From contig CALXFH010000001.1 in the NCBI GenBank assembly GCA_944387555.1, forward strand, positions 18,849-82,848: a DNA stretch of 64,000 nucleotides, in the 5' to 3' direction. The notes under the pieces are model-generated. The model was not told the origin of the DNA and did not search any database. It saw nothing but the letters and a program-made list of their open reading frames with translations. The stretch is from an uncultured Clostridia bacterium (GTDB lineage: Bacteria > Bacillota > Clostridia > TANB77 > CAG-508). Positions within the stretch are counted from its first letter, which is position 1; the number at the start of each line of letters is the position of its first letter. Positions 1 to 8,128 of the stretch are shown here, piece by piece. Both the position numbers and the translations under genes were made by a program.

Positions 1-42
1 TACTCCTGCCAAAATATCATTTACCATTACTTTTTCGTCCAT
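1..42 (-). CDS. CotF-like spore coat protein, 5' fragment
   Basis: Only the first 14 codons lie in the window; the gene runs off the left edge. An ATG at 42 is preceded by a strong AAGGAGG ribosome site that starts right after the stop of the next gene. The visible start, MDEKVMVNDILAGV, is the kind of opening seen in short clostridial coat proteins of the CotF/ferritin-like family (MxDKxMVxDxL). The adjacent upstream gene is another small coat-like protein, which supports a spore-coat gene pair. Assignment rests on a short fragment plus context. Confidence 0.5.
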   Translation of the reverse strand, partial: MDEKVMVNDILAGV

Positions 43-57
43 TACTTTTCCTCCTTT

Positions 58-249
58 TTAATTATTTCCTAAAAAACTCATTAATTTTTGTTTTGTGTTT
101 AATGCATCTTGAGCTGATTTTGTAAACATTTGCTTAATCTGTGGATCAACTGCTTGACCTGCATATGTGTTTAATTTTTGATATGTTGTTTCATGTGCTC
201 CTATTAGATGTCTTAAATGTTGTAATTCTACTTGATTTAAATCTGGCAT
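58..249 (-). CDS. Small CotF-like spore coat protein (63 aa)
   Basis: A 63-residue helical protein without signal peptide or membrane segment. The start at 249 is chosen because a GGAAGG ribosome site precedes it; the open frame extends further upstream but without a ribosome site and through a region holding a terminator. The sequence (ELQHLRHLIGAHETTYQKL, then QIKQMFTKSAQDALNTKQKL) resembles the short helical-hairpin coat proteins of clostridia related to CotF, which pack in the inner spore coat. It is followed 15 bases later by another coat-like start, so the two are probably co-transcribed in the mother cell. Family assignment is by pattern recognition; the role is inferred. Confidence 0.6.
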   Translation of the reverse strand: MPDLNQVELQHLRHLIGAHETTYQKLNTYAGQAVDPQIKQMFTKSAQDALNTKQKLMSFLGNN

Positions 250-310
250 ATTTATCCTTCCTTTCATATAAATTCTAAATTTATTATTTCCAGTTTTAAA
301 TCTTTTATAC

Positions 311-339
311 AAAAAAATAAAAACAGATTTCTCTGTTTT
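311..339 (-). terminator. Rho-independent terminator after the deoxyribonucleotidase gene
   Basis: An 8-bp perfect stem (AAAACAGA/TCTGTTTT) with a 4-base loop, followed on the minus strand by a T-rich tail, just past the stop of the gene ending at 345. Confidence 0.75.
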
Positions 340-344
340 CATTT

Positions 345-905
345 TTATTTTAATAAAATATTTTCTACATCTTTCCAACCATTTACTCTTACAAAGTTAT
401 TTTCTTTTAGTTCTTCATCTGTCATATTTTTATTATGATATGCTGTAAACAATAATTTTAGTTCTGCTTTTCCCATTAACTTTTTAGGACTATCATCAAT
501 TCTTATATCTGCATCTAATAAATCTTTATTGGAAATAAATATAAATTTATGTGGGTCTATAAAAGGAAAGTTTTCACTTAAGAAATTATATTTATCACAT
601 AAAGTCTTTCCAGATACCTCTGGTGCATCTCTAAATACATATGCAGTAGCTATATATAAATCATATTTTTCATTTAATTTTTTTAGTGTTTCTTTTGCAC
701 CTTCTACTATATTTGCATAATCATACACATTCTTTTTTGAATAAAATTCTATCCATTCATCCATTCTATCTTTTGGTATTAAATCATTTATATAATAACT
801 TCCTGCATCTTCTTGAGTATAATTTGTTCCTAAAAACTCATTTATCATTCTAATAAATCCTTTTTCTGTTATAACATCATCCATATCTACTATTAATTTT
901 TTCAT
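345..905 (-). CDS. 5'(3')-deoxyribonucleotidase, NT5C-like HAD hydrolase
   Basis: Protein of about 186 residues of the NT5C (5' nucleotidase, deoxy, cytosolic type C) branch of the HAD superfamily, which dephosphorylates deoxynucleoside monophosphates and helps balance dNTP pools. HAD motif I is visible at the N-terminus as VDMDDVI (nucleophile and acid/base aspartates), motif II as the threonine in IATAY, and the acidic motif near IRIDDSPK. The start at 905 is preferred over an ATG two codons upstream because the AGGATAG ribosome site is better spaced (9 bases). It lies directly downstream of pcrA (15-base gap), so the two may share a transcript, and ends at a clear terminator. Confidence 0.8.
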   Translation of the reverse strand: MKKLIVDMDDVITEKGFIRMINEFLGTNYTQEDAGSYYINDLIPKDRMDEWIEFYSKKNVYDYANIVEGAKETLKKLNEKYDLYIATAYVFRDAPEVSGKTLCDKYNFLSENFPFIDPHKFIFISNKDLLDADIRIDDSPKKLMGKAELKLLFTAYHNKNMTDEELKENNFVRVNGWKDVENILLK

Positions 906-920
906 AAACATCTATCCTTT

Positions 921-3242
921 TTAATTATCTATTACTTCTAAATTTGCAAACTTAGCCATTAATCTCTTATGTCCTACTTTGTCAAAATTAATATCAACTT
1001 TTAAATCTTCTCCCTCTGGCTCTACCTTATTTATTGTACCTTCTCCAAACTTCTTATGGAATATTCTTACTCCTTCTTTATATTGTGATAAATCAACCTC
1101 AGCATTATTTTTCTTTTTATTTAATCCGCTTAAGAAGCTTTCTGCTGTTCTAAACATAAATCCACTATTAGTTCCAGTACTTTTAGCTGCAACCTTTTCT
1201 GTTTCTTTGTTATCTACTTTATAGCTTTTAACTTTTCCATTGTCTCTACCCCCGTATGTCCAACTGTAAGAAGAATCTTTAAACATTCTATCTTTATTTG
1301 TTGTTTCTCCAAATACTTCTTCATATCCATCTAATAAATCTTCAGGTATTTCTTTTAAAAATCTTGATACTTGGTTATAACTTGTTGAGCCAAATATAGT
1401 TCTTTGTTTGCTACAAGTTAAAAATAGATGTTCCTTTGCTCTAGTTATTCCAACATAGCATAAACGTCTTTCTTCTTCTAACTCTTTTGGCTCTGATATT
1501 GATTTATATCCAGGAAATATCCCTTCTTCCATTCCTACTAAAAATACTACAGGAAATTCTAGTCCTTTTGCACTATGCAAAGTCATTAATGTTACATAAT
1601 CTGCATCTTCATCTAAATCATCTATGTCACTTGATAATGTTATTCCTTCTAAGAATTCTCTTAAACCATTTTCCGCTTCTTCTTCCTCAAATTCTATTGC
1701 AACTGTTAAAAATTCATCTAAGTTTTGCATTCTATTTTCTGCTTCAATTGTATTTTCATTTTGAAGAGCTTTTGTATAACCGGTTTTATTTAATGTTTCT
1801 TTTATTAAATCTGATATTGGCATTTCATCCTTTTTAGCTCTTAATTCTTCTATTACATTTACAAATTCTCTTGAATTTAAAAATACTCTATTTAAACCAA
1901 ATTCATCTGCTCTTTTAATTATTTCATACATAGGTACTTCTGTTTCATTAGATATTGCTTCTATTTTATCTAAACTTGTTTTACCAATTCCACGTTTTGG
2001 TTCATTTATTATTCTTCTTAAGCTTAAATTGTCATTTGGATTTTGTATTAATCTTAAATATGCAATAATATCTTTAATTTCTTTTCTTTCATAGAATTTT
2101 AAACCACCAATTATTTTGTAAGGTATATTTTCTCTTCTTAAAATATCCTCTATTGCTCTTGATTGAGTATTCATTCTATACAAAATTGCAAAATCTTGAT
2201 ACTTATAATATTCTTCTCTTTTTAAATGTTCTATTTGTTCTACAATATAACTTGCCTCATCATATTCATTTTCTGCTTGATATACTTTTGGTAGATTTCC
2301 TTCTTCATTTTGTGTCCATAATTCTTTTTTATATTTTACTTCGTTATTTGAAATTACACTATTTGCTGCTTTTAATATATTTCCAGTACAACGATAGTTT
2401 TGCTCTAATTTTATTATTTTAGTTCCTGGAAAATCTTTTTCAAAGTTTAATATATTTGAAATATCTGCTCCTCTAAATGAATATATTCCTTGGTCATTAT
2501 CTCCTACAACTGTTATATTTTTATATTTTGATGCTAAGATAGTAACTAATGTAAATTGTGATTTGTTTGTATCCTGATATTCATCTACTAGAACATATTT
2601 GAATTTACCGCTATAATATTCTCTAATATCCTCATTTTCTTCAAGTATTTTAATTGTATAATTTATAATATCATCAAAGTCTATTGCATTATTTTCTTTT
2701 AATCTTTTTTGGTATAATTCATATACAGTTGCAATTTTTTCTTTTCTATAATCTCCATTTGCTCTTGCTGAATACTCTTCTGGTTCTAGCATTTCATTTT
2801 TTGCATTACTTATTTCTGATAAAACTGCTCTATCATTAAATAATTTATCATCTATATTTAAATCTTTTAAACAGTTTTTTACTAGTGTTCTTTGGTCTGA
2901 TGTATCAAATATTATAAATGATGTGTCAAATCCTATTCTATCTATAAATCTTCTTAAAATACGTACACAAATAGAGTGGAATGTCCCCATCCAAATATCT
3001 GAAGCTACATCACCTACTAAATTTACTATTCTTTCTTTCATTTCATTTGCTGCTTTATTTGTAAATGTTATTGCTAAAATATCCCAAGGTTTTACTCCTT
3101 TTTCTTTTATTAAATATGCAATTTTATGTGTTAATACTTTTGTTTTTCCGCTTCCTGCACCTGCTATTACTAAGCAAGGACCTTCTGTATTTACTACGGC
3201 TTCGTATTGTTTATCATTTAATCCATCTAATATTTCTGACAT
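921..3242 (-). CDS. pcrA: ATP-dependent DNA helicase PcrA/UvrD
   Basis: A 773-residue superfamily 1A helicase, the usual PcrA length. It unwinds DNA 3' to 5' in nucleotide excision repair, mismatch repair and rolling-circle replication, and strips RecA from DNA. Visible motifs in order: Q-motif region LNDKQYEAV, Walker A GAGSGKT near residue 30, motif Ia TFTNKAANEM, DEYQDTNKSQ (motif II), GDNDQGIYSFRGA (motif III), QNYRC (motif IV), TLHSAKGLEF (motif V) and VGITRAKEHL (motif VI). The C-terminal tail has the KVG-type Tudor-like RNA polymerase-binding end (GVRIFHKKFGEGTI). Start supported by GGAAGG upstream. A consensus-like promoter sits at 3278-3306. Confidence 0.96.
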   Translation of the reverse strand: MSEILDGLNDKQYEAVVNTEGPCLVIAGAGSGKTKVLTHKIAYLIKEKGVKPWDILAITFTNKAANEMKERIVNLVGDVASDIWMGTFHSICVRILRRFIDRIGFDTSFIIFDTSDQRTLVKNCLKDLNIDDKLFNDRAVLSEISNAKNEMLEPEEYSARANGDYRKEKIATVYELYQKRLKENNAIDFDDIINYTIKILEENEDIREYYSGKFKYVLVDEYQDTNKSQFTLVTILASKYKNITVVGDNDQGIYSFRGADISNILNFEKDFPGTKIIKLEQNYRCTGNILKAANSVISNNEVKYKKELWTQNEEGNLPKVYQAENEYDEASYIVEQIEHLKREEYYKYQDFAILYRMNTQSRAIEDILRRENIPYKIIGGLKFYERKEIKDIIAYLRLIQNPNDNLSLRRIINEPKRGIGKTSLDKIEAISNETEVPMYEIIKRADEFGLNRVFLNSREFVNVIEELRAKKDEMPISDLIKETLNKTGYTKALQNENTIEAENRMQNLDEFLTVAIEFEEEEAENGLREFLEGITLSSDIDDLDEDADYVTLMTLHSAKGLEFPVVFLVGMEEGIFPGYKSISEPKELEEERRLCYVGITRAKEHLFLTCSKQRTIFGSTSYNQVSRFLKEIPEDLLDGYEEVFGETTNKDRMFKDSSYSWTYGGRDNGKVKSYKVDNKETEKVAAKSTGTNSGFMFRTAESFLSGLNKKKNNAEVDLSQYKEGVRIFHKKFGEGTINKVEPEGEDLKVDINFDKVGHKRLMAKFANLEVIDN

Positions 3243-3277
3243 TTATTTTTTCCTTCCTTCTTTTTTTGACTTTTCTA

Positions 3278-3306
3278 ATTATAACAATTAACATTATTTT
3301 TTACAA
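3278..3306 (-). promoter_or_regulatory. Predicted sigma-A promoter of pcrA
   Basis: On the minus strand TTGTAA (3306-3301), a 17-bp spacer and TATAAT (3283-3278) precede the pcrA ribosome site. Confidence 0.6.
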
Positions 3307-3330
3307 GCGAACACTAAACTTTTTTATAAG

Positions 3331-3358
3331 AAAAAAGCTACTCTTTTGGAATAGCTTT
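3331..3358 (-). terminator. Terminator after the phosphatase gene
   Basis: Stem AAAGCTA/TAGCTTT followed by T residues on the minus strand; it begins at the stop codon of the gene ending at 3360 and insulates it from pcrA. Confidence 0.7.
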
Positions 3359-3359
3359 C

Positions 3360-3833
3360 TTAAGCATTTTCTTTTATTTTTTTCAGCAATAATTCTATAC
3401 ATTCACTAATTTCTTTACTACACTCTAAATATGTTTCTTTATCATATCCCCAAGGGTCTGCTATATCAATCTCATCGTGATTTGGTTCATTATATTCTAC
3501 ATATTCTTTCATTGTAAATACTTTTCCTTGTAACTCTGGATATAATTCTAAAACATCTTGTTTATGGTATTTTGTAGCACACAATACCAAATCCATATTT
3601 TTTATATTAGAATTTCTAATATTTGTTGCTCTATGTTTTTCTAAATCTACATCATAGTAATTTTTCATTACATATTTTGCTTCCCAAGTAGATTTTTCTC
3701 CATTATAAGCATGAACTCCACAAGAATATACTTTTACATTTTCTATCTTTAAATCTTTTAACCTTTTTTCTAACAAATGATGTGCCATTGCACTTCTACA
3801 GATATTTCCTGTACATACAAACATTATATTCAT
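3360..3833 (-). CDS. Low-molecular-weight protein-tyrosine/arginine phosphatase
   Basis: A 157-residue protein of the LMW-PTP family (YwlE/Wzb/PtpA type). The active-site P-loop CTGNICRS (C-x5-R-S) starts at residue 7, and the general-acid aspartate lies in the C-terminal IADPWGYD motif. It removes phosphate from tyrosine or arginine residues; in Gram-positives relatives act on protein-arginine phosphate or on capsule kinases. No kinase or capsule gene is adjacent, so the substrate cannot be told from context. The start has a GGAGG site. A terminator follows immediately. Confidence 0.88.
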   Translation of the reverse strand: MNIMFVCTGNICRSAMAHHLLEKRLKDLKIENVKVYSCGVHAYNGEKSTWEAKYVMKNYYDVDLEKHRATNIRNSNIKNMDLVLCATKYHKQDVLELYPELQGKVFTMKEYVEYNEPNHDEIDIADPWGYDKETYLECSKEISECIELLLKKIKENA

Positions 3834-3856
3834 ATATTTTTGCCTCCATTTAACCC

Positions 3857-4888
3857 TTAACCTTCTTGTCCACCTTCTAATTTCTTTGTTTCATTTAAGA
3901 GTTCGTCAAAATCAGATACATATTCTCTATCTTGCACCACTCTATATTTTTTATACTCATCCAATGCAAGTTTATTTGCTATTTCTCTTTTTATTTTTCC
4001 ATTATCTTTTAAAATATTATATTCATTAACTTTTAAAAATACTTCTAATTTATCTTTCCATTCTTTCATTGAGATTATTTTACCCAATTTTACTTGTCTT
4101 TCTGCATAATCTAAATACATTGATACTAAATTATTTAACTCTGAAATTTCTTCTTGTGATAAATAATTTTTTGCTACTGTAACATCTGTTTCTAATATTT
4201 TTCCATCTGGTGCATTCTTCCAAGTAGTTAGTCCCATATTCTCTTTTTTGCTATCTGCCCTATTGTATATGATTTCTGGAGCAGTCATTCCAGTAATTGC
4301 ATAATGTAATTTATTTTGAACATTCTTATAAAATTCTTTTGTTGTTTCACTATTTTTATCATAATCATAACTACATTCTTTATATATATCTGTTATCTTT
4401 TGGTAAAATCTTCTTTCGCTTGCTCTAATTTCTTTTATTTTAACTAATAATTCATCAAAATAATCTTTGCCGAATTTAGGTCCATTTTTTAAAAACTCAC
4501 TATTAACAACAAAACCTTTTTTTATATATTCTTTTAATGTTTTAGTTGCCCATATTCTAAAATCAGTAGCTTCTTTTGAATTTACTCTATAACCAACTGC
4601 TATAATTGCATCTAAACTATAAAATGTTAATTCTCTTGAAACCTTTCTATTTCCTTCTTTTTGAACTACTCTAATTTTTTGAGTAGTTCGATTTTCTTCT
4701 AATTCTCCAGTTTTAAATATATTTTGTAAATGATATGTAATATTGTTTTCTGCTACATTAAATAATTCTGCCATTGATTTTTGAGTTAGCCAAAAATCCT
4801 CTTCATCATATAAAACTTCTACTGATATATTTTTATTATTCTGACTTTGATATATTATTAAATCCTTTAAATTTTCTATACTATTCAA
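3857..4888 (-). CDS. RhuM family protein
   Basis: About 343 residues of the virulence RhuM family. Characteristic segments are WLTQKSMAELFNVAENNITY near the N-terminus, FYSLDAIIAVGYRVNS, then FRIWATKTLKEYI, and a helical C-terminal half. The molecular function of RhuM is unknown; members were first noted in a Salmonella pathogenicity island and are common on mobile elements and near defence genes. Start: a TTG at 4888 preceded by GGAGG at 9-base spacing. The longer open frame would begin at a TTG at 4954, but that triplet is part of the TTGACA -35 box of a good promoter and cannot be the start. A decayed copy of the same family lies directly upstream (4965-5170). Confidence 0.85.
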   Translation of the reverse strand: MNSIENLKDLIIYQSQNNKNISVEVLYDEEDFWLTQKSMAELFNVAENNITYHLQNIFKTGELEENRTTQKIRVVQKEGNRKVSRELTFYSLDAIIAVGYRVNSKEATDFRIWATKTLKEYIKKGFVVNSEFLKNGPKFGKDYFDELLVKIKEIRASERRFYQKITDIYKECSYDYDKNSETTKEFYKNVQNKLHYAITGMTAPEIIYNRADSKKENMGLTTWKNAPDGKILETDVTVAKNYLSQEEISELNNLVSMYLDYAERQVKLGKIISMKEWKDKLEVFLKVNEYNILKDNGKIKREIANKLALDEYKKYRVVQDREYVSDFDELLNETKKLEGGQEG

Positions 4889-4925
4889 TCTTAATTTCCT
4901 CCATTTTGTTTGAACTTTTGTTTGT

Positions 4926-4954
4926 ATTTTACAAGGTTTTATTTTATTTGTCAA
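4926..4954 (-). promoter_or_regulatory. Predicted promoter of the rhuM gene
   Basis: Minus-strand TTGACA (4954-4949), 17-bp spacer, TAAAAT (4931-4926). Its position decides the start codon of the rhuM gene, because the alternative upstream start falls inside the -35 box. Confidence 0.75.
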
Positions 4955-4964
4955 GCATTTTTTA

Positions 4965-5170
4965 TCATCTTATTTATATTTATTTTTTCTTCTAATATTT
5001 CTTCATCGATAATGTCTCATTTATCATATATTTTTTTATTTCTTTGGTTGCTCAAATTTTAAAATTAGCAGCTTTTTTTATTATTTTTATATCGTCTTTT
5101 TTATTGTTTTTTTGAATTACCAATGTTGGTTTTCCGACAGTGTTATTCTCTTCAAGTCCGTTTTCTCTAA
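4965..5170 (-). pseudogene. Decayed RhuM family gene remnant
   Basis: Translating the minus strand from about 5167 gives ENGLEENNTVGKPTLVIQ, then KKAANFKI, a TGA stop, ATKEIKKYMI and, after a further frame change, IDEEILEEKINI. This aligns with the intact neighbour (TGELEENRTTQKIRVVQ and FRIWATKTLKEYI): the TGA replaces the conserved tryptophan, and the FYSLDAIIAVGYRV block is deleted. So it is an internal-deletion, stop-containing and frameshifted remnant of a rhuM paralogue, probably from an older insertion or tandem duplication. The divergence suggests an old event. Confidence 0.75.
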
Positions 5171-5194
5171 TTTACCTACCTATTATCTAGGAAT

Positions 5195-5935
5195 TTACAG
5201 CTTAGTAGCAAAAATACCTATTAAAAAACCTAACATATTTCCAACTGCTGTCATTCTTCCATGATATAAACTATTTGACTCTGGAATTAATTCACCAGAA
5301 ACTATATATAACATTGCTCCTGCTGCAAAACTTAGACAAATAGAAATTACTTGTTCTGAAATTGAACCTACTATTGCTCCAAAAAATGCTCCTATTCCTG
5401 TTGTTACTCCTGATAAAATAACATAGAAAATAACTTTAAATGGGTTCATTCCTCCGTTTTTCATAGGAATTGACATTGAAATTCCCTCTGGCACATCATG
5501 TAAACATATTGCAATTGCAAGGCTTAATCCTAATTTTAAAGAAGACTCAAAACCAGAACCTATTGCTAAGCCTTCTGGAAAATTATGAATAGCTAAGCCA
5601 ATAGATACTATCATTCCTGTTTTTAGTAATTTACTTTGTTTATTATGTACTTGTACTTTGCTACTGAACTTTTTATCTACTAACAAATCACAAAAAATCA
5701 TAGCAATTATTCCTAAAATTACTCCAATTACTACTTCTAATATATTACTTATTTCTAGAGCTTCAGGTATTAAATCAAAACATATTACTGCCATCATCAA
5801 TCCTGATGCTAATGCTAAAATAAAGCTTAAAAATTTATTTGATTGTTTCTTTATAACAACACCTAAAATCCCTCCTAAAGTTGTTCCAAATGTTCCAAAA
5901 AACAACCCTAAAAGTGTAGTCTTTAATATTTCCAT
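5195..5935 (-). CDS. ZIP family divalent metal transporter
   Basis: A 246-residue integral membrane protein with about eight hydrophobic segments. It belongs to the ZIP (ZupT/GufA-like) family that imports zinc, iron or manganese. Metal-site signatures are visible: GLAIHNFPEGLAIG in the fourth helix and AICLHDVPEGISMSIPM in the fifth (the paired H-N/D-x-P-E-G motifs). The start at 5935 follows a ribosome site (AAGGAG) that is itself inside the 3' arm of a strong hairpin (5943-5987), which could couple expression to read-through or to a metal-dependent switch. Upstream is the yfcE-like gene on the same strand. Confidence 0.92.
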   Translation of the reverse strand: MEILKTTLLGLFFGTFGTTLGGILGVVIKKQSNKFLSFILALASGLMMAVICFDLIPEALEISNILEVVIGVILGIIAMIFCDLLVDKKFSSKVQVHNKQSKLLKTGMIVSIGLAIHNFPEGLAIGSGFESSLKLGLSLAIAICLHDVPEGISMSIPMKNGGMNPFKVIFYVILSGVTTGIGAFFGAIVGSISEQVISICLSFAAGAMLYIVSGELIPESNSLYHGRMTAVGNMLGFLIGIFATKL

Positions 5936-5942
5936 AAATAAA

Positions 5943-5987
5943 AAACTCCTTACAATTTCCTATATTCTAATTTATTGTAAAGAGTTT
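5943..5987 (-). terminator. Terminator-like hairpin overlapping the ZIP ribosome site
   Basis: A 13-bp stem (one G-U pair) with a 19-base loop and a T-run that reaches almost to the ZIP start codon. It begins about 15 bases after the yfcE-like stop, so it should terminate that operon. The AAGGAG ribosome site of the transporter is in the 3' arm and would be masked when the hairpin forms. Confidence 0.7.
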
Positions 5988-6001
5988 AATAATATTCTTT
6001 T

Positions 6002-6553
6002 TTAATCCTTTTTTAAATTATATTCTTCTATTACCGTTCCATCTACATCTTTTAATATTAATTTATTATCATCAAAAATTAGATAGCTATGTTTACTATT
6101 TTCTTTAGGTAAAGAAATTGACCCTGGATTTGCAAAAACAATTCCATCTTTTTCTTTTATAAAGCCTACATGAAAATGTCCATACATCATTATATCTATT
6201 TTTACACCTATAGGTGGTAAATTATCTATGTTATATTTATGTCCATGAGATAAGAATAAATTATATCCATTTACATTCATTTCTACATATTCTTTAAATG
6301 GAAATTCTGAAATCATTTCATCTACTTCTGCATCACAATTTCCTTTTGTCACTATTAGTTTATCTTTTAAATAATTTAGTATTTTAGAAACTTCCATTGG
6401 GTTATATTCTTGTGTTAAGTCATTTCTTGGTCCATGATAATATAAATCACCTAATAATACTATTTTATCTGGATTTTCTCTTTTTTCTATTTCTAATATT
6501 TTTTTAGCATAATAGTATGAGCCGTGAATATCAGATATTACTAATAATTTCAT
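6002..6553 (-). CDS. YfcE-type metallophosphodiesterase
   Basis: A 183-residue calcineurin-like phosphoesterase of the YfcE/MJ0936 family, acting on phosphodiester bonds with two bound metals. Metal ligands are visible in order: SDIHGS (D-x-H) near residue 7, GDLYYHG, GNCDAE (GNCD), SHGHKYN and MYGHFHVGF (G-H-x-H). Length and motif order are typical. The start is one base past the prfA stop with its ribosome site inside the prfA end, so it is translated from the prfA transcript. The physiological substrate of this family is not established. Confidence 0.88.
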   Translation of the reverse strand: MKLLVISDIHGSYYYAKKILEIEKRENPDKIVLLGDLYYHGPRNDLTQEYNPMEVSKILNYLKDKLIVTKGNCDAEVDEMISEFPFKEYVEMNVNGYNLFLSHGHKYNIDNLPPIGVKIDIMMYGHFHVGFIKEKDGIVFANPGSISLPKENSKHSYLIFDDNKLILKDVDGTVIEEYNLKKD

Positions 6554-6554
6554 A

Positions 6555-7616
6555 TTATTCCTCGTCTCCTTTTAATTTTTCTGCTCTATCTGCTGCAATT
6601 AAATTATCTATCATTTCATCTAAATCACCATTTAAGAAGTTTTCCATTTGATAGATACTCATACCAATTCTATGGTCTGTTATTCTTCCTTGTGGATAGT
6701 TATATGTTCTTATTTTTTCGCTTCTATCTCCTGAACCTACTTGTGATTTTCTTGCATTTGCTATTGTACTATCTTGTTTTGCTTTTTCCATTTCATAAAG
6801 TTTAGTTCTTAACATTTTCATAGCATTATCTCTATTTTGGAATTGAGATCTTTCTGTTTGGCATTCTACTGTAATTCCTGTAGGAATATGTATTAATCTT
6901 ACTGCTGATGATGTTTTATTAATGTGTTGTCCACCAGCTCCTGAAGATCTAAATACTTCCATTTTTATATCTGCTGGATTTATTTCTATTTCTACATCTT
7001 CTACGACTGGAAGTACTGCTACTGTTACTGTAGATGTATGTATTCTTCCACTACTTTCTGTATCTGGAACTCTTTGTACTCTATGTACTCCACTTTCGAA
7101 TTTTAATCTACTATATACACCTTTTCCAGTAACCATAAAAGATATTTCTTTATATCCACCAAGACCTGTATCATTTTCGTTTAAAACTTCTACTTTCCAA
7201 TGTTTTTTCTCTGCATACATTGAATACATTCTAAATAATGTTCCTGCAAATAATGCTGCTTCTTCTCCACCAGCTCCTGCTCTTATTTCACAGATAATGT
7301 TTTTATCATCATCAGGGTCTTTTGGAATTAACAAGAATTTCATTTCTTCTTCTAGTTTTGGTAATTGTTCTTTTTTCTCATAATATTCTTGTTCTGCAAG
7401 TTCCTTCATTTCTGGGTCTTTTAGTAATTCTTCTGCTTCTTCCATCTCTTTTTTTACTTTTTTATATTCACGAAATTTTTGTACTAATTCCTCTAAATCA
7501 GCATGTTCTTTCATTGCTTTTCGCCATTCTGCTTGGTTTGAAATTAATTCTGGATTTGATATTTCCTTAGTTAATTCTTCATATCTTTTTTCAATTGCCT
7601 CTAATTTCTCAAACAT
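6555..7616 (-). CDS. prfA: Peptide chain release factor 1
   Basis: A 353-residue class I release factor that reads UAA and UAG and triggers peptide release. The catalytic GGQ is in [17 protein letters not shown], and the codon-recognition region precedes it. The C-terminal [10 protein letters not shown] block is typical of RF1. The length and N-terminal helical domain fit RF1. It is the first gene of a prfA-yfcE transcript with its own promoter at 7651-7679. Confidence 0.95.
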   Translation of the reverse strand: MFEKLEAIEKRYEELTKEISNPELISNQAEWRKAMKEHADLEELVQKFREYKKVKKEMEEAEELLKDPEMKELAEQEYYEKKEQLPKLEEEMKFLLIPKDPDDDKNIICEIRAGAGGEEAALFAGTLFRMYSMYAEKKHWKVEVLNENDTGLGGYKEISFMVTGKGVYSRLKFESGVHRVQRVPDTESSGRIHTSTVTVAVLPVVEDVEIEINPADIKMEVFRSSGAGGQHINKTSSAVRLIHIPTGITVECQTERSQFQNRDNAMKMLRTKLYEMEKAKQDSTIANARKSQVGSGDRSEKIRTYNYPQGRITDHRIGMSIYQMENFLNGDLDEMIDNLIAADRAEKLKGDEE

Positions 7617-7650
7617 ATAAATTTCTCCTTTACAATTTTTAACAACAATT

Positions 7651-7679
7651 ATTATACTACATTTTAAGCTCTATTACAA
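7651..7679 (-). promoter_or_regulatory. Predicted promoter of prfA
   Basis: Minus-strand TTGTAA (7679-7674), 17-bp spacer, TATAAT (7656-7651), about 35 bases before the prfA start. Confidence 0.65.
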
Positions 7680-7704
7680 GACTTAAATTTAAGCAAAAAT
7701 AAAT

Positions 7705-7744
7705 AGAGCATATAAGATAAAATTTCTTCAATCCTATATACTCT
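7705..7744 (-). terminator. Terminator after the small zinc-ribbon gene
   Basis: A 14-bp stem with two G-U pairs (AGAGTATATAGGAT paired with its partner) followed by ATTTATTTTT on the minus strand, 18 bases past the stop at 7762. Confidence 0.7.
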
Positions 7745-7761
7745 ACTTTACTAGCCTTACA

Positions 7762-8031
7762 TTATCTATTCCCTAAGCGTTTCATCACTGATTTTTTTAC
7801 CTTATCAGGAATTTCATCTTCAAGAATATCAGTAAGCCTTCCGCAGATTGGACATTTAAAAGTATAGAAAAATTTTGTTTCAGGAGTTCTAATATCATCC
7901 AAAAAAGTTGCAAATATATCTTCTTCTCTAACTAAAAGTAATGCTCCACAACCGTTGCCTCCATTTCCATATCCTGTACATATCTGTACAGTTCCCCAAG
8001 TATTTGTATTTTCTCTTTTCAGTACTTTCAT
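7762..8031 (-). CDS. Small zinc-ribbon protein of unknown function
   Basis: An 89-residue protein with two cysteine clusters: C-x12-C in the glycine-rich N-terminal part (around TGYGNGGNGCGALL) and CPICGRLTD near the C-terminus, a plausible treble-clef or zinc-ribbon fold binding one zinc. No catalytic motif and no membrane segment. The start at 8031 has a GAAGGGA ribosome site and a strong promoter at 8088-8116, so it is expressed alone. I do not recognise a named family. It could be a nucleic-acid or ribosome-binding accessory protein, but that is a guess. Confidence 0.7.
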   Translation of the reverse strand: MKVLKRENTNTWGTVQICTGYGNGGNGCGALLLVREEDIFATFLDDIRTPETKFFYTFKCPICGRLTDILEDEIPDKVKKSVMKRLGNR

Positions 8032-8087
8032 ATTGTTCCCTTCTACAGAAAATTGATCTACCTCTAAGGCTTTTTAGCCGTATGCTT

Positions 8088-8116
8088 ATTTTAGCACTTT
8101 CTTTAAATTATGTCAA
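8088..8116 (-). promoter_or_regulatory. Predicted promoter of the zinc-ribbon gene
   Basis: Minus-strand TTGACA (8116-8111), 17-bp spacer, TAAAAT (8093-8088). Confidence 0.7.
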
Positions 8117-8128
8117 TTAACTTTTGTG

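Noticed and set aside
4889..4954. Longer rhuM start at a TTG at 4954
   Set aside because: That TTG is part of a TTGACA -35 box with a TAAAAT box 17 bp further on; the TTG at 4888 has a GGAGG site.
4965..5170. TGA read as tryptophan in the RhuM remnant (alternative genetic code)
   Set aside because: The fragment also has a deletion and a second frame change, and TGA is the normal stop of spmA and of other frames here.
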